From assembly GCA_024278725.1 (NCBI GenBank), contig JAJRSQ010000316.1:1-13034 (forward strand): a DNA stretch of 13,034 nucleotides, read 5' to 3'. The position numbers and the translations under genes were made by a program. The DNA is from Chloroflexota bacterium. Its GTDB lineage: Bacteria > Chloroflexota > Anaerolineae > 4572-78. The notes under the pieces are model-generated. The model was not told where the DNA came from and did no database searches. It saw nothing but the letters and a program-made list of their open reading frames with translations. Of this stretch, positions 1 to 5,168 are shown one piece after another; within the stretch, counting starts at the first letter, position 1, and each line of letters opens with the position of its first letter.

Positions 1-130
1 CAGTTACATCGTCCAATGGAACGTGCAGATGGCGGGCGCGCTGATGGCGGCACTGCCCACGCTGCTGGTGTACGTCATCCTGGGGCGATTTTTCATGCGC
101 GGTCTGCTGGCAGGCTCGCTGAAGGGATAA
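1..130 (+). CDS. Carbohydrate ABC transporter permease, MalG-type (3' end only)
   Basis: Only the last 42 codons are present, read from base 2 and ending with TAA at 128-130. The peptide runs from SYIVQWN through MAGALMAALPTLLVYVILGR to a short basic tail ending GSLKG. This is the usual C-terminus of the MalG/UgpE-like inner-membrane subunit of sugar importers: the last transmembrane helix, then FMRGLLAGSLKG. The family forms a heterodimeric channel with a MalF-like partner, fed by a periplasmic or lipid-anchored sugar-binding protein. The substrate cannot be told from this fragment. No further gene follows on this strand, and the terminator at 328-360 closes the unit. Recognition rests on the C-terminal motif only. 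Confidence 0.8.
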   Translation, partial: SYIVQWNVQMAGALMAALPTLLVYVILGRFFMRGLLAGSLKG

Positions 131-163
131 TGGCTCAATCAGAATCCGGGGGAATTTATACAA

Positions 164-285
164 TGTCATTGCGAGGCGCGTTTTTTGCACCGACCTGTGC
201 CCCGGCGGGGGTAAGCAATCTCTGTGAACATCAGCGGAGATTGCACCCTTCGGGCATTTTCAACTTCGCTTCGCTCGCAATGACA
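164..285. repeat. Dispersed palindromic element with GTCATTGCGAG ends (REP/MITE-like)
   Basis: The ends are perfect 12-bp inverted repeats: TGTCATTGCGAG at 164-175 and CTCGCAATGACA at 274-285. A second nested pair, GCAATCTC at 215-222 and GAGATTGC at 237-244, lies inside. Small hairpins CCCCGGCGGGG (200-210) and CCCTTCGGG (246-254) sit in the arms. From general knowledge, TGTCATTGCGAG...GCAATCTC palindromes recur between genes in many bacterial genomes. They carry no ORF and behave like REP or MITE-type elements. The element lies between the permease stop and the terminator, so it would be transcribed as a long 3'-UTR stem-loop. Only one copy is in this window. Confidence 0.75.
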
Positions 286-327
286 GCCCCCCTGAATTCC
301 CAAAGACTCAGGATAATTTTGTACAAC

Positions 328-360
328 AAAAAAGCCGCCGTGTGCAACGGCGGTTTTTTT
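328..360. terminator. Bidirectional Rho-independent terminator
   Basis: The stem is CCGCCG (335-340) with CGGCGG (348-353) and a 7-base loop. Six A's lie on its left (328-333) and seven T's on its right (354-360), so it works in both directions. It lies between the plus-strand permease and the convergent minus-strand LPETG gene, whose stop is about 50 bases away, and can end both transcripts. Confidence 0.85.
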
Positions 361-383
361 ATTTGAATTTTAAGTAAAAGCTA

Positions 384-401
384 TCAGCGGTCAGCGGTCA
401 G
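384..401. repeat. Short heptamer repeat (TCAGCGG)2.6
   Basis: Units TCAGCGG (384-390) and TCAGCGG (391-397) are followed by TCAG (398-401), an exact 7-bp period. The tract lies just past the stop codon of the LPETG gene. It resembles the long GCTGACT array at 5032-5111 in period and partly in sequence. Confidence 0.6.
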
Positions 402-405
402 TTTG

Positions 406-930
406 CTACCGGCGAGCAACCAACTCATACGCCCCGCGCAGAATCATACCCCCCAGCAACAACAACGCGAGCATCACGGTGATGCTCAGCGACGTGCCGG
501 GCAGGACGGTTCCCGTTTCGGGCAGGAGCGCGCCCGCCGTCGCCACCGGCGCACTGACGATGAATCCGTTCCAGTAATATTGCAGCACCTTTCCGGTGGC
601 GGAAAATTGCTCGGCGCGGACGAAATAATGTCCTTCCGCCAAATCATCCGGCACAATCAACGTCGCGGAGAAAGTGCCGTCTGCCGCCGAAGAAACCTCC
701 CGCGTGACAAATGCGCCGTCCGCGGAATCCGGTTGCGATGCCAGCGTAAGCACCACCGCCGTATCCACAGCCGCGCCCGAGCCCGCAATGTCAATCACCG
801 TGCCGGGTGCGCCCGTCACTGGCGAAATGGCGATGCGCAAGGTTTGCGTCCCCTCGTCGCCCGCAAAAGCCGTTTGACCCATCACCAGTACCAGCATCAG
901 CAAAACCCCGGAAATTATCATTCGTTTCAT
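406..930 (-). CDS. Secreted Ig-like protein with C-terminal LPETG sorting-type signal
   Basis: The 174-residue product begins MKRMIISGVLLMLVLVMG. This is a classical signal peptide with probable cleavage after AFA at residue 23. The middle (about 32-128) has an APGTVIDIAGSG...DGTFSATLIVPDDLAEGHYFVRA pattern, seen in bacterial Ig-like/IPT-type beta sandwiches. The end is a textbook sorting signal: LPETG at 136-140, a hydrophobic stretch at about 148-162, then the basic tail RGAYELVARR. It is therefore probably held at the cell surface, by a sortase or simply by its tail helix; no sortase gene is in the window. I chose the ATG at 928-930 because GGGGGAGGTG precedes it by a few bases. An in-frame start 18 codons upstream lacks a signal-peptide start. 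It has its own consensus promoter and leader hairpin. Ligand and role are unknown. Confidence 0.8.
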   Translation of the reverse strand: MKRMIISGVLLMLVLVMGQTAFAGDEGTQTLRIAISPVTGAPGTVIDIAGSGAAVDTAVVLTLASQPDSADGAFVTREVSSAADGTFSATLIVPDDLAEGHYFVRAEQFSATGKVLQYYWNGFIVSAPVATAGALLPETGTVLPGTSLSITVMLALLLLGGMILRGAYELVARR

Positions 931-957
931 GGAAACACCTCCCCCACAGACACAATC

Positions 958-987
958 GGGTTGGAGATTCCTGCGAATCTTCAACCC
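958..987 (-). promoter_or_regulatory. Leader hairpin in the 5'UTR of the LPETG gene
   Basis: Arms of 13 bases (958-970 and 975-987) pair with one mismatch around a 4-base loop. The outer part pairs GGGTTG with CAACCC and the inner part GATTC with GAATC. The hairpin lies between the predicted transcription start (about 1004) and the ribosome-binding site (about 935-942). No T-run follows it on the minus strand, so it is not a standard terminator. It could stabilise the mRNA or regulate translation. Confidence 0.5.
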
Positions 988-1010
988 AGACCAATTGTTA
1001 CGTTAAGTAA

Positions 1011-1039
1011 ATTATATGGGGCAAAAAAGAATATGTCAA
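1011..1039 (-). promoter_or_regulatory. Consensus sigma-70-type promoter for the LPETG gene
   Basis: On the minus strand the sequence reads TTGACA (1034-1039), a 17-base spacer, then TATAAT (1011-1016). Both hexamers match the consensus exactly. The predicted start is near 1004, giving a leader of about 74 bases. Strong constitutive expression is the natural inference. Confidence 0.8.
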
Positions 1040-1055
1040 GTAAGAATTTTGAGAC

Positions 1056-1085
1056 AAAAAAAAACGCCGCCCTATTCAGGCGACG
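1056..1085 (-). terminator. Rho-independent terminator after the 39-residue gene
   Basis: The minus-strand RNA forms a 7-bp stem with one G-U pair (1079-1085 with 1065-1071) and a 7-base loop. Nine U's follow (the A-run at 1056-1064 on the plus strand). It lies 17 bases past the stop of the small gene and just upstream of the next promoter, so it insulates the two units. Confidence 0.85.
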
Positions 1086-1102
1086 CTGGCGTCCAAGTAC
1101 GT

Positions 1103-1222
1103 TTATTTATCATCTTCCACAAAAAACGGTTCGCCGGTGGTTTTCACAACCCCTTGCTGAACTTTTGCGTATCCAACCAAAATGAGCATTCCGACCAGCA
1201 CTATAATAAAAAATATATCCAT
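1103..1222 (-). CDS. Small single-span membrane protein, 39 residues
   Basis: The ATG at 1220-1222 opens a 39-codon frame ending TAA at 1103-1105. The protein starts MDIFFIIVLVGMLILVGYAK, which is one hydrophobic helix (about 3-18). A short hydrophilic part ends in the acidic EDDK. GGTGGAG lies seven bases before the ATG, a good ribosome-binding site. A TATAAT promoter lies upstream (1259-1287) and a strong terminator downstream (1056-1085), so it looks like an independent single-gene transcript. I do not recognise a family. Inference: a small membrane protein, perhaps a regulator or accessory of a membrane complex. It follows the histidine-kinase gene on the same strand, so readthrough from that operon is also possible. 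Signal plus context make it more likely real than chance. Confidence 0.65.
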   Translation of the reverse strand: MDIFFIIVLVGMLILVGYAKVQQGVVKTTGEPFFVEDDK

Positions 1223-1258
1223 TCTTAATCTCCACCGTACCTTTATGTTTCGGATTGC

Positions 1259-1287
1259 ATTATACTCCAGGAACACCCCCCGCGCAA
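1259..1287 (-). promoter_or_regulatory. Promoter for the 39-residue gene
   Basis: The minus strand reads TTGCGC (1282-1287), 17 bases, then TATAAT (1259-1264). The -10 box is perfect and the -35 box matches only TTG plus one base. The predicted start is near 1252, about 30 bases ahead of the ATG at 1222. Confidence 0.55.
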
Positions 1288-1331
1288 CCGCAACACTACG
1301 CTATCGCAACATTTTCCCTACGCCATATTGC

Positions 1332-2441
1332 CTATTTATCGGCATTATTGTCAAGTGATGGCACATCAGTTCGACGGGGAAGCTGTTTGTGCGGCAGAAT
1401 CACCCGCACAATTGTCCCCTGACCGGGGGCGGATTGGATGGAAATATCGCCACCGAAAAGGTTGGCGCGTTCCTGCAACCCCAGCAACCCAAACGAACCT
1501 TTGCGCGCCAAATCGGTGGTGTTTTCCGGCACGGTGAAACCCACGCCGTTGTCCCGCACTTCCAGCAGTGTTTGGCGCGGCAGAAACCGCACCGTGACCC
1601 ATACCTGCGTCGCCTGCGCGTGTTTGCGGATGTTGCTCAAGATTTCTTGCGTGATGCGGAAAAGGGCAACCTCCAAATCGGGGGCAAGCCCGACCGAATC
1701 CCCTTCCAGCTTGAAATGGGTGGAAACCGAATCAGTCTGCTCCAGCCGCCCGCACAGATATTGCAGCGCGGGAATCAGCCCCAAATCCTCCAGCGCCAAC
1801 GGGCGCAAATCGCGCGAAAACTGCCGGATGCCCGCAACGGTATCGGTGAGCATGCCGCGTACTTCGGTGAGTTGTTGCCTGCTGGCTTCGATGGACTGCT
1901 CGCCGAGCATTTCCCGCGCCAGTTCAATCCGCTGCCCAATGGCGATGAGGTTCTGGATGGTGCCGTCGTGCAAATCGCGGGCGATGCGTTTCCGCTCCTC
2001 TTCCTGCGAATCGGTCACGGACGCGACATATTCCTGCAATCCGGCGCGGTAGCTGCTCAACTGCGTCACCATCCCGTTGAACGCCAACCCCAGCGCCCGC
2101 AGTTCCGCAATCCGGCTGAGCGCGACGCGGGTGTCGTAATCACCGGCGGCGACCTGCTGTACCTGCTCCACCAAACGTTCCAACGGCAGGGTGACTCGCC
2201 GCACCGCCCACAGCAGCACCAGCCCCAACGCAATCAGCCCAACCAGCAGCACGCCCGCCACCGCCAGCACGGGTTGCCACAGCGGAACCGCCGTTGAGGG
2301 CACGCCGAGCGAGCGCACGGCGATTGCCATCGCCGCCACTGCCAGCACCAGCATCAACGCCAGAGGAATTAAAACCAGCCCGATTGCCAGCGTGCGCAGT
2401 TCCAACTGGCGCGGGCGTTTTTTGGGGGAATGTTCGTTCAT
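1332..2441 (-). CDS. NarL-family sensor histidine kinase (HAMP, HisKA_3, HATPase)
   Basis: The 369-residue membrane kinase partners the response regulator just upstream. It has two transmembrane helices (about 18-42 and 57-80) separated by an outer loop of only some 14 residues. A HAMP linker (81-133) follows. The HisKA_3 domain carries the phospho-acceptor His158 in ARDLHDGTIQN. The ATPase domain has the N-box QEILSNIRKHAQ (265-276), DNGVGF (D297) and GSFGLLGLQERA (315-326). All key residues are present. With no real extracellular domain, the stimulus is probably sensed in or at the membrane. I chose the ATG at 2439-2441, four bases after the regulator's stop. An in-frame TTG at 2468 would overlap the regulator. 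No terminator is visible directly downstream. The target genes are unknown. Confidence 0.88.
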   Translation of the reverse strand: MNEHSPKKRPRQLELRTLAIGLVLIPLALMLVLAVAAMAIAVRSLGVPSTAVPLWQPVLAVAGVLLVGLIALGLVLLWAVRRVTLPLERLVEQVQQVAAGDYDTRVALSRIAELRALGLAFNGMVTQLSSYRAGLQEYVASVTDSQEEERKRIARDLHDGTIQNLIAIGQRIELAREMLGEQSIEASRQQLTEVRGMLTDTVAGIRQFSRDLRPLALEDLGLIPALQYLCGRLEQTDSVSTHFKLEGDSVGLAPDLEVALFRITQEILSNIRKHAQATQVWVTVRFLPRQTLLEVRDNGVGFTVPENTTDLARKGSFGLLGLQERANLFGGDISIQSAPGQGTIVRVILPHKQLPRRTDVPSLDNNADK

Positions 2442-2445
2442 AAAT

Positions 2446-3126
2446 TCAAGCGGCATGTCCGGGCGCAATCCAGCCGTGCCGCACGGCGTGCATCACTGCT
2501 TCCGTGCGGGAATTGACATCCAGTTTGGAGAAAATATTGGAGAGATGCGCCTGCACGGTGCGGTCGCTGATGAACAGCGTGCGCCCGATTTCTTTGTTGG
2601 TCAACCCTTTGCCCACCAACCGTAAAATATCCATTTCGCGGTCGGTCAAGCCGCCATAATCATGTTTTATGTTTGAAAGAACATCCGGCAGCGTTTTACC
2701 GCTGGTGAATTGCGAAACCACTTTGCCCGCCACGCTCGGCGAGAGGGCAAGTTCCCCTTTGATGACCGTGCGGATGGCTTTGACCAGTTCGTCGGCTTCA
2801 GCGGTTTTGAGCAGATAACCGTTCGCGCCCGCCTGCAACAGCGCGAACACATATTCGTCATCATCATGCGCGGTGAGCACCAGCACCGCCATATCGGGGT
2901 GGGCGGTTTTGATGCGTTTGGTGGCGTCAATGCCGCCGCCGTCGGGCATACGGACATCCATCACCACCACATCGGGGGCGAGCGTGTCCGCCAGTTCCAC
3001 CGCTTCCCTGCCGGTTGAAGCCTCCCCCACCACCTGAATATCGGGATGGCGCTCCAGTAATTGGCGCGTTCCCGCGCGCACCACCACATGATCATCTGCC
3101 AACAAAACGTTTATTGCTCCGGTCAT
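2446..3126 (-). CDS. NarL/FixJ-family response regulator
   Basis: This 226-residue two-domain transcription factor has an N-terminal receiver with the acidic pair D11-D12 and the phosphorylation site D57 in VVVMDVRMP. The conserved T85 and K107 are also present. A LuxR-type helix-turn-helix follows (about 160-215), including LTDREMDILRLVGKGLTNKE and DRTVQAHLSNIFSKL. Length and order match the family exactly. It is expected to be phosphorylated by the kinase that follows after a 4-base gap, then bind DNA as a dimer. The start ATG at 3124-3126 has only a weak GGAAC-like site ahead of it. It lies 111 bases after mtaB on the same strand, with no terminator seen between, so it may be part of the mtaB transcript. 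A 7-bp-period tract occupies much of that gap. Confidence 0.92.
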   Translation of the reverse strand: MTGAINVLLADDHVVVRAGTRQLLERHPDIQVVGEASTGREAVELADTLAPDVVVMDVRMPDGGGIDATKRIKTAHPDMAVLVLTAHDDDEYVFALLQAGANGYLLKTAEADELVKAIRTVIKGELALSPSVAGKVVSQFTSGKTLPDVLSNIKHDYGGLTDREMDILRLVGKGLTNKEIGRTLFISDRTVQAHLSNIFSKLDVNSRTEAVMHAVRHGWIAPGHAA

Positions 3127-3135
3127 AAGATTGTT

Positions 3136-3163
3136 CCAAGTTCAAAGTTTCAGGTTTCAAATT
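3136..3163. repeat. Degenerate heptamer tract upstream of the response regulator
   Basis: Four successive heptamers, CCAAGTT, CAAAGTT, TCAGGTT and TCAAATT, keep a 7-bp period. On the minus strand they read TTGAAAC, CTGAAAC, TTTGAAC and TTGGAAC in a shifted register. These are almost the same units as those at 11874-11901 before hemW. The tract ends ten bases before the regulator's ATG. Confidence 0.55.
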
Positions 3164-3168
3164 TCCAT

Positions 3169-3183
3169 CCCTATAGTCTAGGG
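3169..3183. promoter_or_regulatory. Small palindrome upstream of the response regulator (weak)
   Basis: CCCTA (3169-3173) and TAGGG (3179-3183) flank a 5-base centre. The site lies in the mtaB-regulator gap, about 45 bases before the regulator's start. It could be an operator or chance; no convincing promoter was found with it. Confidence 0.2.
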
Positions 3184-3237
3184 CGAAAATGGCACCCTGT
3201 CATCCGCACAATGGCGGCAATTTATGCGCCAAATGTC

Positions 3238-4557
3238 CTATGCGCCCACCACCGCCACGGTCAGGGGGATGGACTCGCCCGGTATTTCAGCCGCTACCGC
3301 GTCCGGCAACAAGTTGGTGAGCGTCGCAGGGGTGATTTGATTATGCCGGTCGCCCGCCGCAAATGCCGATACCCGCACATAATTGTCGGTGAGTCCGCTC
3401 CACATCTGCCCGCCGAGGGTATCTTCGGCGGTTTCCCACAGCACGGGGAGCGTCTGCCCCAACAGCGATTGCCGGAAGGCGCGCTCGTGCCGCGCCGCCA
3501 GCGCGTGCAGTTGCTCGCTCCGCGCCTGCACCACCCGCGGGTCAACGGGGTTCGGCATGGTGGCGGCAGCGGTTCCCTCGCGGGGGGAATAGCGGAAAAT
3601 GTGCATCCCGCTGAACGCCATCCGGTCGATGAACGCCAACGAGTCCGCAAATTCCGCCGCCGTTTCGCCGGGAAACCCGACAATCACATCGGTGGTGATG
3701 CCGATGCCGGGAATCGCCGCTCGCGCCGCGTCAATCAGCGCGGCGAATTGCGTCTGGGTGGTTCGGCGAGCCATACGGCGCAAAACTGCATCATTCCCGC
3801 TTTGCAGGGGCAGATGAAGGTGGCGGCACAAGCGCGGATTTTCCCACAGGCTGAAAAAATCCGCGTCCAAGTCCCACGGCTCCAGCGAGGAAAGTCGCAA
3901 ACGGGGGATGTCCGTTTCCGTCAAAATGGCATCCACCAGTTGAAAAAGTCCGCGCGGATTGCCGTGGTCATGCCCAAACGACCCCAGATGCACGCCGGTG
4001 AGGACGGCTTCCCGGTAGCCCGCCGCGTGCAATTGCCGAATCTCCGTCACCACGTCGGCGATGGTTCGGCTGCGCCCCGCACCCCGCGCCACAGTGACGA
4101 TGCAATAGGTGCAGCGATTATCGCACCCGTCCTGAACCTTCACGAAGGCGCGGGTGTGCGCGCCGGGGGCGGGCAGAGGGAAAGTCGCGTCGGGCGCGGG
4201 GAGGGCATCGGCGGGGGCGAGCAAGCCCGCATCCGCCACTTTTTGCACCAGATTCTCTTTTTCGGTGTTGTTGACGATTAAATCCACGTCCAGCGCGGCG
4301 ATGGCATCCGGTTCCAGTTCGGCATAGCACCCCGTCACCACAATGGCGGCGTCGGGATTGTCCCGTTTCAACCGCCGAATCTTCTGACGGGATGTTCGGC
4401 TGGCAATGTGGGTGACGGCGCAGGTGTTGAAAACGCACAAATCGGCGGATTCGCCGGGTCCCACCACCTGATGCCCGGCGATTCTGAACTGCCGGCTCAA
4501 GCTTTCCATTTCACTGATATTCAATCTGCATCCGATAAAATCTAACCGTACCCGCAC
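3238..4557 (-). CDS. mtaB: tRNA threonylcarbamoyladenosine methylthiotransferase MtaB
   Basis: This radical-SAM enzyme adds a methylthio group to t6A at position 37 of ANN-decoding tRNAs, giving ms2t6A. The N-terminal methylthiotransferase domain has the three cluster cysteines C10 (IGCRLN), C46 (NTCAVT) and C77 (VTGCYAE). The radical-SAM domain has C145, C149 and C152 in DGCDNRCTYC, then LTGVHLGS, LRLSSLEPWD and HLHLPLQSGND. A C-terminal TRAM-like region follows (about 370-436). HLPLQSGND and the spacing fit MtaB rather than RimO or MiaB. I chose the GTG at 4555-4557 because AGGAAGG lies nine bases upstream. A TTG three codons earlier is pressed against that site. It has a good promoter at 4593-4621 and may be cotranscribed with the two-component genes downstream. 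Confidence 0.9.
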   Translation of the reverse strand: MRVRLDFIGCRLNISEMESLSRQFRIAGHQVVGPGESADLCVFNTCAVTHIASRTSRQKIRRLKRDNPDAAIVVTGCYAELEPDAIAALDVDLIVNNTEKENLVQKVADAGLLAPADALPAPDATFPLPAPGAHTRAFVKVQDGCDNRCTYCIVTVARGAGRSRTIADVVTEIRQLHAAGYREAVLTGVHLGSFGHDHGNPRGLFQLVDAILTETDIPRLRLSSLEPWDLDADFFSLWENPRLCRHLHLPLQSGNDAVLRRMARRTTQTQFAALIDAARAAIPGIGITTDVIVGFPGETAAEFADSLAFIDRMAFSGMHIFRYSPREGTAAATMPNPVDPRVVQARSEQLHALAARHERAFRQSLLGQTLPVLWETAEDTLGGQMWSGLTDNYVRVSAFAAGDRHNQITPATLTNLLPDAVAAEIPGESIPLTVAVVGA

Positions 4558-4592
4558 GAAACTCAACCTTCCTGCAATTAATCTGTACCAAA

Positions 4593-4621
4593 GATATACA
4601 GACGGAGTGTGTTTTTGTCAA
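4593..4621 (-). promoter_or_regulatory. Sigma-70-type promoter for mtaB
   Basis: The minus strand reads TTGACA (4616-4621), 17 bases, then TATATC (4593-4598). The predicted start is near 4586, about 29 bases before the GTG start. Confidence 0.7.
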
Positions 4622-4630
4622 TTCCGCCCA

Positions 4631-4663
4631 AAAGAAAAAGCCCGACGGATGAGCCGCCGGGCT
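4631..4663 (-). terminator. Rho-independent terminator after the SCP2 gene
   Basis: Arms AGCCCGACGG (4639-4648) and CCGCCGGGCT (4654-4663) pair with one mismatch around a 5-base loop. On the minus strand a U-rich tail follows (4631-4638). It lies about 18 bases past the SCP2 stop and just before the mtaB promoter. Confidence 0.85.
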
Positions 4664-4681
4664 GTAAAATTATGGCGAACC

Positions 4682-4999
4682 CTACAGTTTGAACATATTC
4701 TGGAATTTCATCGCCAAGCCCATATCGCCCTGCAATTTGATTTTGCCCTGCATAAAGGCGTTCATCGGGTTGAGCTTGCCGGAAACCATGTCCATATAAT
4801 CCTGCGCACCCATCGTGAGTTTCATGGTCGGGTCATCAATTGTTTCCTGCGTCACCTGCACCGCACCATCAGCGATGTTGATGAGCCACGTGCCGCCATC
4901 ATCGCCGGTCAGGTCAATCTGGATGGTGGCGGTCACGCCTTCGGCGCGGCTGGGGTCGAATGCGGCGGGCATTTTGTCGAATAAATCTTGGGGTTTCAT
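4682..4999 (-). CDS. SCP2 sterol-binding domain protein, 105 residues
   Basis: This is a single small SCP2-fold protein. The family binds lipids or acyl chains in a hydrophobic pocket; the bacterial ligand is usually unknown. Visible hallmarks are the start MKPQDLFDKMPAAFDP, a beta segment with GTWLINIADGAVQV, then DPTMKLTMGAQDYMDMVSGK. The helical end is NAFMQGKIKLQGDMGLAMKF. The length is normal for the stand-alone family and no signal peptide is present, so it is cytosolic. The ATG at 4997-4999 has a perfect AGGAGG eight bases upstream (5008-5013). Its promoter (5117-5144) and terminator (4631-4663) make it a single-gene unit. Its leader is dominated by an 11-copy heptamer array, which is unusual. 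Confidence 0.9.
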   Translation of the reverse strand: MKPQDLFDKMPAAFDPSRAEGVTATIQIDLTGDDGGTWLINIADGAVQVTQETIDDPTMKLTMGAQDYMDMVSGKLNPMNAFMQGKIKLQGDMGLAMKFQNMFKL

Positions 5000-5031
5000 G
5001 GAATTCTCCTCCTGTTATTGGTTATCAGAAA

Positions 5032-5111
5032 GCTGACTGCTGACTGCTGACTGCTGACTGCTGACTGCTGACTGCTGACTGCTGACTGCTGACTGCTGAC
5101 TGCTGACTGCT
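5032..5111. repeat. Perfect heptamer tandem array (GCTGACT)11.4
   Basis: Eighty bases follow an exact 7-bp period with no mismatch, unit GCTGACT (GCAGTCA-type on the transcribed strand). The array lies between the SCP2 promoter and its ribosome-binding site and ends almost exactly at the predicted transcription start (about 5110). It has no unique spacers, so it is a tandem array and not a CRISPR. The perfect copies suggest recent slippage or amplification. Confidence 0.97.
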
Positions 5112-5116
5112 TTAAT

Positions 5117-5144
5117 AGTATAATCCATCCGATTGGATTGTCAA
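5117..5144 (-). promoter_or_regulatory. Sigma-70-type promoter for the SCP2 gene
   Basis: The minus strand reads TTGACA (5139-5144), 16 bases, then TATACT (5117-5122). The predicted start near 5110 coincides with the edge of the heptamer array, so the mRNA would begin with the repeats. Confidence 0.7.
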
Positions 5145-5168
5145 TATTTTATGACGCAATGCGTAATA

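Noticed and set aside
16..366. Plus-strand open frame over the permease tail and palindromic element
   Set aside because: It is in a different frame from the permease and runs through the REP-like element and terminator. It has no homology-like features.
3061..4281. Plus-strand open frame of about 400 codons opposite mtaB
   Set aside because: It is an Arg/His-rich shadow of a GC-rich gene. MtaB motifs on the minus strand are complete.
5032..5111. Possible CRISPR array
   Set aside because: The repeat is a pure 7-bp tandem with no spacers, and no cas operon is nearby; the Cas4-like nuclease at 10886-11713 stands alone.
5150..5168. Terminator hairpin after the three-module gene (ACGCAATGCGT)
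   Set aside because: The stem is only 5 bp around a one-base loop, with no T-run; it is too weak to call. It might be another two-copy heptamer remnant (ACGCAAT, GCGTAAT), but that is too short to support.
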